DNA from: an uncultured Lachnospiraceae bacterium
Lineage (GTDB): Bacteria > Bacillota > Clostridia > Lachnospirales > Lachnospiraceae
DNA length: 64,000 bases
Reading direction: 5' to 3'
NCBI GenBank assembly: GCA_905234595.1
Contig: CAJOID010000002.1
Coordinates: 1 to 64,000 of the forward strand
How positions within the stretch are numbered: position 1 is the stretch's first letter; the number at the start of each line of letters is the position of its first letter. Positions 1 to 9,300 of the stretch are shown here, piece after piece. Under the pieces are notes generated by a model. The model did no database searches. It had not been told where the DNA came from and was given only the letters and a program-made list of their open reading frames with translations. Made by a program: the position numbers and the translations under genes.

Positions 1-474
1 GACGCCCGTTTTCTCGGCCCAGATATAATACCAGCTGTCTTTCACTTCAAATACCGTCGCATCCAGCGAAAAGGCCCTGAAGGAAAACTCGTCATCGGCA
101 GCGCAGGTCATTTTCCCCTTTTCAACCCATGCATCCTTGATCGGATCGGACCCGGTGCATTCCAGTACATATGGGCGGATCGCCCATATATCATCCTTAT
201 CTCCGCCGGCATAGTATATGTACCATTTCCCGAAAAGGAAATGCAGCTCCGGCGCCCATATATGTATGCTCTGCGGTCCGGATTCGTGCTTATGCCATAT
301 TTCGATCTCCGAAGCTGTCTGCAGCCCTTCGAGAGTTTTGGCCCTGCGCAGGATGATCCGGTCATACTCCGGCACGGATGCAGTGAAATAATAGCTGCCG
401 TCATCAGCTTTGAGAATATACGGATCCGCTCTCTGCAGAATCCACGGCTCGTTGTATCTAAGATCCTCACTCAT
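1..474 (-). CDS. GH43-family glycosidase, 3' end outside window
   Basis: Reading the minus strand from an ATG at 474 gives an open frame of 158 codons that runs off the left edge, so the ORF track (which needs a stop) missed it. The start has a GGAAGGAG ribosome binding site about 8 bases upstream and lies 29 bases after the preceding GH43 gene's stop, so the two are probably co-transcribed. The protein begins MSEDLRYNEPWILQRADPYI, and IHIWAPELHFLFGKWYIYYA follows: the paired 'RADPxI...' and 'WAPELH' motifs of GH43 five-bladed propellers. In that family the first carries the catalytic base Asp. There is no signal peptide, unlike its neighbour, so it probably acts in the cytoplasm on imported oligosaccharides. 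The family points to alpha-L-arabinofuranosidase or beta-xylosidase; the substrate is not settled. The listed ORF 108..470 is a frame shadow of this gene. Confidence 0.85.
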   Translation of the reverse strand, partial: MSEDLRYNEPWILQRADPYILKADDGSYYFTASVPEYDRIILRRAKTLEGLQTASEIEIWHKHESGPQSIHIWAPELHFLFGKWYIYYAGGDKDDIWAIRPYVLECTGSDPIKDAWVEKGKMTCAADDEFSFRAFSLDATVFEVKDSWYYIWAEKTGV

Positions 475-503
475 TTCCCGTACTCCTTCCAATACAAACT
501 GTT

Positions 504-2087
504 TCAATCGGCTGCATATTTCACACCCCAGACCGTGGTATTGGCTCCCACAGCCGAGAAAGTCATCACATCAGTTCCCGCTTCGTCTTTCATCTGACAA
601 AAGATTCCCTTATATTCCGTTCCATCTATCGTGACTGACATATATGGCTTGCCGTCTGTGACGGACCACTCGCCCGATGATTCCCTGCCGGAGACCGATC
701 CGTCATCATTCAGATACAGGATCACCGGATTGGCTATCTCATTATTTATTTCCGTACCCTGATTCGTCACAAAATACCGTCCCGTAAGCCCGGACCGGTC
801 ATAACCCGTATCTGATACCGTCTCACCGCCTGTCTGATAGGGAAGCTCACACGGCCAGCCGTCCTCATTTATATAGATCTGATGTACACGCGGCGAATGA
901 TCCTCTCCTTTGTCATTAAAGCGGGTATGATATACCACATACATTTTGCCGTCATCATCGATGAATGCGGAGTTGTGTCCTGTGGCCATATATGCCTTTT
1001 CCAGGCTGGGCAGCTTGTAATTACCGGAGAGTTTCAGACCGAAGTTCTGATGCAGAGCGCTTTTCTCCGGATATGCTCCGTTCATGTCCACATATGTACC
1101 GTCGACCTTATCCGATCTGAACACACGTATCTGATATCCTCCGTTCGAGGTAAGTGCCCCGTATGATACATAGAGGTAATAGTAGCCGGAGGCCTCGTCA
1201 TACAGAATGTACGGTCCCTCTATGGAAATGTGACCGCCTCCGAGCAGACGTTTGCCGAAATATGCGTCAACACCGGCCGCCTCATCTGTCTCCGGATGTA
1301 TCACTTCACCGGTAGCCGGATCCAGCTCCAGCAGAAAGATCCCGCCGCTCCAGGATCCGTATACCATCCAGAGCCTGTCATCGGCATCATAGAAAACGGT
1401 CGGGTCTATGGCATTCGGATAGTCCTCGTAATTGTAGCCGCCGCCTTTGATATAGTGCTTGCGGGCATAGTCTTCGTCCACGTAATCCAGTACATCCGTG
1501 GCTTCCAGCTGTTTGGAGCCGAAACCGGAGTAAATGAGGGCTTTCTGCCATTCATACGGACCCTCCGGAGAATCGGATGTGCCGAAACACAGATTGGATG
1601 CATTCCAGGTCGAGGAAGTGCAATAATACATGCAATACTTGCCCATGGTCCTGTTGTATATCACATCAGGTGCCCATACATGAGTCGCCTTGTCATCGGT
1701 CGGTATCAGGCTGCTCTTGTCTCCGGCATATGCAAATGCTTCGTCCGCAACCTCATATATCTGACCGTATACCGGATTGGTCTTCATATAGTTATCCGCG
1801 ATCATCTCCCAGTTGGTCAGATCCATGCTCTTTGCGGCGGTCATATGAGAGCCGAATATGTAATATGTCCCGTCAGCCTTAAGTATTGAGGGATCGTGCA
1901 CGGCTACCCCGGGGGATGATACGTCTCCCTTGGCTATTCCGTCATATGAAACCGTATAGTTGTACTCCGTTTTCACAGATACCTCCCCGTCTCCCGTGCC
2001 GGTATTCACCTGTGATCCGTTCTGCGCACATCCCGCAGACATGATCATCACTCCGGCCAAAACTCCTGCCATGATCTTTTTGTTCAT
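504..2087 (-). CDS. GH43 arabinan endo-1,5-alpha-L-arabinosidase-like lipoprotein
   Basis: I start the protein at the ATG at 2087 (527 residues), not the track's 2132, because GGAGG sits just upstream and the sequence from there is a lipoprotein signal (MNKKIMAGVLAGVMIMSAGC). It is therefore probably anchored to the outer face of the membrane. The catalytic propeller follows: VHDPSILKADGTYYIFGSH near residue 60 (base Asp), WAPDVIYN, a conserved DPTVFYD blade and IEGPYILY (acid Glu in GH43). About 100 C-terminal residues form a separate beta domain as in larger arabinanases of the Bacillus Abn2 type. Established family role: hydrolysis of alpha-1,5-arabinan side chains of pectin. The pairing with the signal-less GH43 gene downstream suggests outside cleavage followed by inside trimming. 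The exact substrate is inferred. Confidence 0.85.
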   Translation of the reverse strand: MNKKIMAGVLAGVMIMSAGCAQNGSQVNTGTGDGEVSVKTEYNYTVSYDGIAKGDVSSPGVAVHDPSILKADGTYYIFGSHMTAAKSMDLTNWEMIADNYMKTNPVYGQIYEVADEAFAYAGDKSSLIPTDDKATHVWAPDVIYNRTMGKYCMYYCTSSTWNASNLCFGTSDSPEGPYEWQKALIYSGFGSKQLEATDVLDYVDEDYARKHYIKGGGYNYEDYPNAIDPTVFYDADDRLWMVYGSWSGGIFLLELDPATGEVIHPETDEAAGVDAYFGKRLLGGGHISIEGPYILYDEASGYYYLYVSYGALTSNGGYQIRVFRSDKVDGTYVDMNGAYPEKSALHQNFGLKLSGNYKLPSLEKAYMATGHNSAFIDDDGKMYVVYHTRFNDKGEDHSPRVHQIYINEDGWPCELPYQTGGETVSDTGYDRSGLTGRYFVTNQGTEINNEIANPVILYLNDDGSVSGRESSGEWSVTDGKPYMSVTIDGTEYKGIFCQMKDEAGTDVMTFSAVGANTTVWGVKYAAD

Positions 2088-2103
2088 AACCGCCTCCGTA
2101 TTT

Positions 2104-2149
2104 CCGAAAAAAACAAAAGCTCTCAGGGACATTGAATGTCCCTGAGAGC
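2104..2149 (-). terminator. Strong hairpin with U-tract in front of the GH43 operon
   Basis: GCTCTCAGGGACATT pairs perfectly with AATGTCCCTGAGAGC (2119-2149). On the minus strand it is followed by TTTTGTTTTTTTC. The flanking A-tract on the other side makes it look bidirectional. It ends only about 17 bases before the GH43 start codon, so it either ends readthrough from the malic enzyme gene or acts as a leader attenuator for the arabinanase. Confidence 0.8.
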
Positions 2150-2198
2150 CTCATCTTTGTTTTAATATCATCTAAACTATTTTAGTTCTTCTTGAATT

Positions 2199-2227
2199 AA
2201 GATAACATGCCCTCAAAATATATGCAA
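2199..2227 (-). promoter_or_regulatory. Candidate promoter upstream of the hairpin (GH43 operon)
   Basis: On the minus strand TTGCAT and TATCTT are separated by exactly 17 bases. The predicted transcript start near 2192 would place the 2119-2149 hairpin inside the 5' leader of the arabinanase mRNA. This is motif matching only. Confidence 0.4.
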
Positions 2228-2265
2228 GTACTTTTGAGCGCATTTTGAAAAAATGTTTCGGCAGG

Positions 2266-3424
2266 TCAGATCCTGGCTACTCCGCTGTCGCGCGCTGCCT
2301 GTGCTGCGGCTGCAGCTACGGCATCCTTGACTCTGGGGTCGAATGCCTTGGGCAGGATGTTATCTGCCGAGAGTTCCTCATCCGGGATCAGACCGGCGAG
2401 TGCCTTGGCTGCGGCGATCTTCATTTCGTCATTTATATCGGATGCGCGTACATCGAGAGCTCCGCGGAAAATACCGGGGAAGCAGAGTACGTTGTTGACC
2501 TGGTTCGGGTAGTCGCTGCGACCGGTCGATACCACTGCGGCGCCTGCTGCCTTCGCCTCATCCGGGAATATCTCGGGAGTGGGATTTGCACAAGCAAATA
2601 CGATCGGATCCTTCGCCATGCTTCTTACCATATCCTGAGTGAGTGTACCCGGTGCGGACGTCAGCGCCTTTTATCACTTCGGCAAGAGTTCCTTTTTCCT
2701 TATTAAAGTTAGTGATCTTCGCCATCTCCTCCTTCACGGGATTTAAGCCCTCGCGTCCCTCGTAGATGGCTCCCTGACGGTCGGTCATGATGACATTCTT
2801 AAGTCCCATGGCCATGAGCAGTTTAATGATGGCGATGCCTGCTGCCCCCGCACCGGAAGTAACGATCTTGATATCCTCGATATTCTTGCCTACGACTTTC
2901 AGCGCATTCATCAGTCCGGCCAAAGTGATCACGGCCGTTCCGTGCTGATCGTCATGGAAGATCGGTATATCACAGCATTCCTTAAGCTTCTTCTCGATCT
3001 CGAAACATCTCGGAGCGGCTATATCCTCCAGATTGACTCCTCCGAAGCTACCTGCGAGCAGGCGGACCGTGTTTACTATCTCATCAACATCCTTGGATCT
3101 GATGCACAGCGGTATCGCATCCACATCACCGAAAGCCTTGAAGAGCACGCATTTACCCTCCATGACCGGCATTCCGGCTTCAGGACCTATATCCCCCAGT
3201 CCCAAGACCGCGGTTCCGTCAGTCACTACAGCAACCGTGTTCCATCTGCGGGTAAGGTCATAACTCTTATCTATGTCCTTCTGTATCTCGAGACACGGCT
3301 GTGCGACACCGGGCGTATATGCGATACTCAGCGCTTCCGAGCTGTCTACCGCAGCACGGCACTTAATCTCGATCTTACCTTTCCATTCCTCATGCTTCTC
3401 CAGCGATACTTTTGCATAATCCAT
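2266..3424 (-). pseudogene. NAD(P)-dependent malic enzyme, frameshifted
   Basis: Two ORFs form one broken gene. The upstream part (start 3424, AAAGGAGCC ribosome binding site) carries the malic enzyme N-terminal and NAD-binding regions: AYTPGVAQPCLEI, PVMEGKCVLFKAFGDVDAIP, FHDDQHGTAVITLAGL and TSGAGAAGIAIIKLL. It is in frame to GADV near 2660. The correct C-terminus ([20 protein letters not shown]... to ARDSGVARI) continues in another frame. The family has about GADVFIGVSAPG at the join; here GADV is followed almost directly by the bases for SAPG, as if about 14 bases were lost. Joined, it is close to the usual 385-400 residues. Malic enzyme decarboxylates malate to pyruvate with NAD(P)H formation; this copy would make a protein truncated in the dinucleotide-binding half. 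It lies 28 bases after the cyclase gene and is probably in the same transcript. Confidence 0.85.
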
Positions 3425-3452
3425 TTATATACAGGCTCCTTTCAAAATGGTC

Positions 3453-5267
3453 TCAGTCTCTGATCAGCTTCTCGAGTCTGAGTATCTCAAACCCTTCCGC
3501 CTTACCTTTGAGCCGTATGGAATCACCCAGCGACGTGCACACAGCCCTGTCCCCAAGTATATCCGCAACGACTCTTGATATCAATACCTGACCTCCAGGA
3601 GCATTGGCCTCAAGTCTGGCGGCTGTGTTGATCGTATCGCCTATCGCAGTATAGTCCATACGCTTCGGCGCACCCACGTTACCTATGACCGCAGGTCCCC
3701 AGTGGACTCCTATGCCGAAATCGACCGTACGACCGAACCTTTCCTGAAGTTCCTTACCCAGAGCCACAGACCCCTCCACCATGTCCATAGCTGCACAACA
3801 GGCCAGATATACCGGATCCTCCTGCTCAACCGGGGCATTCCACAGAGCCATCGTACAGTCGCCGACGAACTTATCCAGAGTACCGTGGTTACGCATGATG
3901 CAGTCGGTAGTCAGAGTCAGATAGCGGTTGATGATCTCGATGACAGTCTCGGGATCGAGCGCCTCGCTCATCGTCGTGAAGCCTCTGACATCAACAAAAA
4001 GCGCCGCCACATCCTTGAGCTGCCCGCCCAGCTTAAGCGCCGAGCTGCCCTGATCAAGGAGCTGCTTCATGATCGCGGGATCTATATAATGACCAAAGGT
4101 GTTGGTTACTTTCTTTTTTTCACGCTGGGCGCGTACATAGTTGAGCGCCACGCTGCCGACGAACACGCACAGCACGAACAGCGGTATCCACAGCACGTGC
4201 AGGATATGTCCCGCGCGGTATGCGAGCATACAGATGAGGATCCAGCCTCCGATGAGCGCGATAGTGTAGATCACCGACCAGCGGACCTTTCTGTTTCTAT
4301 AGAAAAGACATGAAGCGAAGACAGCCGCGAACAGTATGATCAGCTGCAGCTCTTCTGACACGCTCTGCGGGAAGAATCCCCTCTCGAAAGCATCGATCAG
4401 ATTAGCCTGGAATTCAACGCCGTACATGGGCGCGGCGTGATCGATCGAGGTCGGGTATGAGTCCTGCATACCCACCGCATACGGACCGATCAGCACGACC
4501 TTACCAGCAAAGAACGCAGGATCGATAGTGCCGTCCAGCAGATCCGCCACCGAGATATTGTCATAGTAGCCACCGCCTGCTGCCGTATAGGGGATATAGT
4601 AGAAGCCTCCGTCGGTCGCGGGATTTTCTTTTGTGGCCTGTCCGGTGTTCTCACAGTACATCTCGTATATAACTCTCGCAAAAGAATATACATCTCCGGA
4701 TCCGGGCACGCTCTCGTACAAAAGAGCATGGCGCAGTATCGCGTCCTGATCCTCCATGGCATTGATATGGCCTATACGCGTCACGGCATAGAGTTCATCG
4801 AACGGCTCATCCCAGCCCACGATGTTATCGGACATATAGAAGTCATCACCCTCGACTACGAGTTCCCTGTCGTAGGTGGCGACTGCGGCTACGACGACAT
4901 TGCCTTTTGATGCAGCGGCACTCACCAGATGAGCGTCGGCATCGGGATCCGCACTCTCACCTACATAGAGCGTATCGACACCGATAGCTGCAGGGATACG
5001 GCCATCAGGATCGCTGTTTAGGTACTCGATCGCCTCCGCCATGATATGTCTCGACCACGGCATCGGGCCGATCTCGTCCAGCGCACGCTGATCCATGCCC
5101 ACGACAACGATGTCGGTGTTCACGATCCCGCCACGCTGATAGAGCGCGTCGGATACTACACCGTCAGGGACATAGAGCAGTCCCGTACCCGCGATCACAC
5201 ATGCTACAACGCTCACGGCCAGAGCGACCGCGAGCGTTACAAAAGATTTACGTAGTTTTCCGTTCAT
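3453..5267 (-). CDS. CHASE2-domain class III adenylate/guanylate cyclase
   Basis: I place the start at ATG 5267 (MNGKLRKSFV, 604 residues). The longer listed ORF would overlap the NHL gene. Order: a transmembrane helix near residues 8-30; a large extracellular CHASE2 domain (DALYQRGGIVNTDIVVVGMD, GPMPWSRHIMAEAI, FAGKVVLIGPYA); three closely spaced transmembrane helices near 310-390; then a class III cyclase domain from about 420 (VAALFVDVRGFTTM, LDKFVGDCTMALWN, DYTAIGDTINTAARLE). Both metal-binding Asp residues (FVDV and VGDC) and the Lys of DKF are present, so it should be active; the pattern favours adenylate over guanylate cyclase, but not decisively. CHASE2 is an established extracellular sensor domain. 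It is third in an operon behind a FecR giant protein and an NHL propeller (22 bases from the latter), which suggests that these modulate its sensor. Confidence 0.9.
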   Translation of the reverse strand: MNGKLRKSFVTLAVALAVSVVACVIAGTGLLYVPDGVVSDALYQRGGIVNTDIVVVGMDQRALDEIGPMPWSRHIMAEAIEYLNSDPDGRIPAAIGVDTLYVGESADPDADAHLVSAAASKGNVVVAAVATYDRELVVEGDDFYMSDNIVGWDEPFDELYAVTRIGHINAMEDQDAILRHALLYESVPGSGDVYSFARVIYEMYCENTGQATKENPATDGGFYYIPYTAAGGGYYDNISVADLLDGTIDPAFFAGKVVLIGPYAVGMQDSYPTSIDHAAPMYGVEFQANLIDAFERGFFPQSVSEELQLIILFAAVFASCLFYRNRKVRWSVIYTIALIGGWILICMLAYRAGHILHVLWIPLFVLCVFVGSVALNYVRAQREKKKVTNTFGHYIDPAIMKQLLDQGSSALKLGGQLKDVAALFVDVRGFTTMSEALDPETVIEIINRYLTLTTDCIMRNHGTLDKFVGDCTMALWNAPVEQEDPVYLACCAAMDMVEGSVALGKELQERFGRTVDFGIGVHWGPAVIGNVGAPKRMDYTAIGDTINTAARLEANAPGGQVLISRVVADILGDRAVCTSLGDSIRLKGKAEGFEILRLEKLIRD

Positions 5268-5289
5268 ATCTTTACCATATCCTATATGA

Positions 5290-6369
5290 TCAGTATACAT
5301 CCTCCAGCTTAAGCACGTACACCCGTCGTGCAAAAGGATCACATACATAGAGACTGCCGTTATCTATAAACAGACCTCTCGGAGATACCGGATACATCTC
5401 GATATCCAGCTCATCGCCTTCTCGCTGGAGGATCGTGGTGACCTTATTATTCCGGATCATGCGCACTGTGGATGATACGGTATCTGCCACGAATACGGTA
5501 CCGTCGTCAGCGACTGCCACACCCTGCGGATAGCGGAATGTAGCTTTTTTGATGGAGCCATCGCCCAAGCCTCCCTCAGGAGTCTCTTCACCGGTACCGG
5601 CTATGACCTCGATCTGACCATCCTTAACTCGCACGATGCGGTTAGCGGCAGTCTCGGCTACATAGATGTAATCGCCGGCTGCGTACAGACCCATGGGACC
5701 ATTCAGCCCCTCGGCCACTGTTGTGACCTCACCGTCCGGAGTAACCCGGCGGATAGCACCCTTGCCGGTCTCGGATATATAGAGGTTACCGGCTTCATCC
5801 GTAGTCAGGCCTGTAGGCGTATCAAACTTCACTCCGAGATCGCCGATCTCGAGCTCCTCAGAATATCCGTTGACTGTCTGTGTAGTAGTGGAACTGATCA
5901 AACGGATCGCATTATTCTGGGTATCGGATACGGCATATCCGTTCAGAAAAGGACTGATCGCCCAAGGCTCCTTGAAGAGGCTGTCCTTAAGCTCCGAGTC
6001 ATTGTATCCGCCGAGGGGCTGGCCGTACATATCTTCGACACTTCCTTTTCCGGCATAGATGGATCCGCTGATGCTGTTGATGAGCCAGATCTGCTTGCCA
6101 TACACATCGGTCACCAGGAATCCCTGATCGGCTATGAGCGCGATGGAACTCGGCTCGCACAGCACATCCAGACCACCCATGGTCTGAGTCGCCACGTTCT
6201 CGACTGTACCGGCCTTCTTGCCATTATTCACGACCGCTACGATCACACTGATCACAATCGCCAGCACAACCACCGCTGCTGCAATGATGATGAGCAGACG
6301 GGGATTGTTCTTAATCGCATTTAGTTTTTCTTTTTTTTCAGTTTTAGATTTGTTTGTGTTGGTTTCCAT
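5290..6369 (-). CDS. Membrane-anchored NHL-repeat beta-propeller protein
   Basis: About 359 residues. The N-terminus is Lys-rich and cytoplasmic, followed by one transmembrane helix near residues 25-47 (LLIIIAAAVVVLAIVISVIV), so the rest faces outward. The outer part has at least five NHL-type repeats: GFLVTDVYGKQIWLI, GYAVSDTQNNAIRLI, NLYISETGKGAIRRV, YIYVAETAANRIVRV, TVFVADTVSSTVRMI and SLYVCDPFARRVYVL, as expected for a six-bladed propeller. Such propellers usually bind proteins or carbohydrates; no catalytic motif is visible. I use ATG 6369, but a TTG at 6381 overlaps the upstream stop (TTGA) and has AGGG just before it, so translation may begin there, coupled to the giant gene. It sits between the giant FecR protein and the CHASE2 cyclase and could link them. 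That role is inference. Confidence 0.8.
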   Translation of the reverse strand: METNTNKSKTEKKEKLNAIKNNPRLLIIIAAAVVVLAIVISVIVAVVNNGKKAGTVENVATQTMGGLDVLCEPSSIALIADQGFLVTDVYGKQIWLINSISGSIYAGKGSVEDMYGQPLGGYNDSELKDSLFKEPWAISPFLNGYAVSDTQNNAIRLISSTTTQTVNGYSEELEIGDLGVKFDTPTGLTTDEAGNLYISETGKGAIRRVTPDGEVTTVAEGLNGPMGLYAAGDYIYVAETAANRIVRVKDGQIEVIAGTGEETPEGGLGDGSIKKATFRYPQGVAVADDGTVFVADTVSSTVRMIRNNKVTTILQREGDELDIEMYPVSPRGLFIDNGSLYVCDPFARRVYVLKLEDVY

Positions 6370-6377
6370 GTTTATAA

Positions 6378-9300
6378 TCAATCGTCACCCTGAGTGTCGC
6401 CACTGCCGGAATCTCCGCCATCATTACCCTGCGTTCCGTCGGTGTTGTCACCGGAGTTACCGGGCTGGGTGTCTCCGGACTGGGAATCGCCCTTTGCAGG
6501 AATCATTGGATCTGTCGTGGTTGTGTCATTATCATCTCCGGAAGTCAGATCATCACCACTTTGCGGATAATCATTATTTCCACCCTTGTCAAAAATCGGG
6601 AATCCTAATCCTTCTCCTTTACTGGTGTCATCCGAGATTCCGCCATTATCATCATCGTAGTCTCCGCCTTTACCTGTTTCCATATCTCCCAGATCTCCGA
6701 TGTCACCCTTGTCATCCGAGCCGGGTATACTCTTGCCGCCCGGGAATGGTATCAGCTCATCATCCTTGCCGCCGGGAGTCTTTCCTCCGCCGGAGCTAAA
6801 GCTGCCTTCACCTTTAAGCTCACCTTCTCCGGTCGGTGCAGAGCCACTATACTGGCCGTTGTTATTAATCTCTGCGCCTTCATTATTAACTATAGAAGCG
6901 TTATTAGTAATCAGACCATACTCTTCTATGTTTATCTCACTACCGGAATTATTCTCAATCTGACCATTATTGGTAAGCACACCATAATACTTGACATTTA
7001 ACCTTCCGGGATGTCCATCTGTATCTCCGTTAACCAGCATGTTATAGTTGGTCAGAGTTCCGGTGACATTAATGGTGTTTTTACTCAGGTTAGCAAGGAG
7101 TCCGTTGTTTTCAAACTCTCCATCTGAAGCAATATTAATGGTTCCGTTATTCTCAAATATCGCATAATTCCCAAAGTATGCATTAGCTTCTACATCAATA
7201 GTTCCATTATTCTCCATCGATCCGCTGCCATCCATACCTCCGTTATAGAAGCTTCCTCCTTGGATCTCCAGACTGCCGTAATTTACAAAGCTTCCGGCAT
7301 TATATACAAAAGCATCCTCTCCTAAGGTCACTGTTCCATTATTCACCATGCTTCCATAGTTCTCTATGTATGCATCCTCATCAACAACCAAAGTAACACC
7401 AGATGCGATAGTCAAGCTATACTGAGAACCTACAACAAGCATTTTTCCTTCGGGAATCGTAAGATCCGATCCAATCGTGATATCACCCTGCAGGCTGATG
7501 GTTGAAGTGTTTTCATCAGCCAGAGCAGCTGCCAGCCCTTCCGCACTAGTAACCAACTGACTGAATACAGCAGAAACAGTTACATTATTCTCCGGCATGG
7601 TAAATGTGAATACGTTCGCTGTAGCAGTTTCATCGTAATCAATATAGTTTGAGTTACCCGATATAATGTTAAGGTACTGCATCTCATATCCTTCAGCCGG
7701 TGTAACTGTCAGAGTGACGGTGGTGCCGGCTTCCAGATTGGTTATATCATTATTGCCGGAAGTAGCAACTACTGTGCCATCTGTCATTCCATCAGCAATT
7801 GTTACGCAGTAGCCATCTCCGCCTTCGCAATGGATTGTCGCATTAAAGAGACAGTCATTTCCACTTAAACTACGTGACTTCAAGTTGTTCCATTGTCCTC
7901 TGCTGCCGGGATAGTAAACATCTGTAATAGAACTGCAGTTATAGAACATTCTGTAAGGAACAGATGTCAACGACAATGGAATATGTACTTCTTCTATATC
8001 ATCATCACCATCGAATACATTATCTCCATACGAGCAGGAACTCTCTGCCAGATCAACTCTCCGCATGTCACCGCTGGAGCAATATGCAAATGCATAATCT
8101 CCTACTTCTTCACATCCCGCAGGTATAGATACACTGCCCAGATAGTAGCAACCCCTGAAGGCGGACTCTTCTATATGTGTGATATTATCGCTAAGTTCTA
8201 TTCCGGTAAACGCTTCATTAGTGCAGTATGCAAAAGCATACTCTCCGATAGTTGTCACCGTTGAAGCAATACTGATATTCGAAGAGGAAAGTGAATACGC
8301 ACCATAGAATGCGTTGGAACCAATCCGTGTAATGCCATCCTCTATATTTATGGATGTGATTCCCGAATAACTGTAGGGCCTGCCATTTACGCCATAGTCT
8401 GCCATCGGACCATCGCCAAATACTGTGAATAGACCTTCTTCATCGAGCACGAAGAACGCATTCTGGTCATCTTCTGCTGCACAACTTCCGCTATAATTTA
8501 TATTGGGAGTTCCGCTTGTATCTACAGTTCCGGTACCTGTGATCGCATTTCCGGCAAACAGACCGCTGTCTGTTACTCTGCTACCTGCATTGTTAACAAA
8601 CGATCCAAGATTACCTACCCGGCCTGTTGTACCATTTACAAACCGTCCGGCATCATCACCAACACCGTTATTGAATACCGAGTTGCGCTTGATGTAGAAT
8701 CTGCCGTTATTAATGACAGTATTGATGCTCTTATTATTAATGGTACCGCAGCATACGAGTTCGCCATTATTCGTCAGGGTACCTGAGTTATTGATCACAC
8801 CTCCGGCTGCGATGGTAAGCGTCTTTCCGGCTGATACGATCAAACTCGTTCCACTGTCAACTACCAGGATCTTATTAGCTCCTATGGTAAGATCCGAATC
8901 AAGTGTCAGATCGGAAGTGATCCTTACCGCAGAATTAGCATTCAACAGAGTCTGCAGCTCGGCTGCTGTGGAACCGTTAAACGTTGTCGCATTCTCCCAT
9001 GAAACAAATTCAACATTTATGCTAACTGCCTGTGTCGGCATAATGAACATACCTGTTTCAACAGGGATCTCTGTGCCATTTGTCCCCGTTACGGTAATCT
9101 TACCTGTTTCATATCCCTCATTCGGTGTAGCAACGATGGTGATCTGCTCACCACCCATTACTGTTTGAGTGGCACCGATCTCGTTTTCTCCTATGAATGC
9201 TTTGACATTACCACCGGCTTCCGTATACTGTACAGATACGGTGTTCAGATGATTGAAATAGTAGAGTTTCGCATCAAGGAAATATGAATTTTCCTCCGGA

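Noticed and set aside
108-470. Listed minus ORF of 120 aa
   Set aside because: It is an out-of-frame shadow of the edge-truncated GH43 gene at 1..474, which has the proper start site and GH43 motifs.
2245-2706. Plus ORF of 153 aa opposite the malic enzyme pseudogene
   Set aside because: Cys/Gly/Arg-rich shadow with no family resemblance; the minus strand carries clear malic enzyme sequence.
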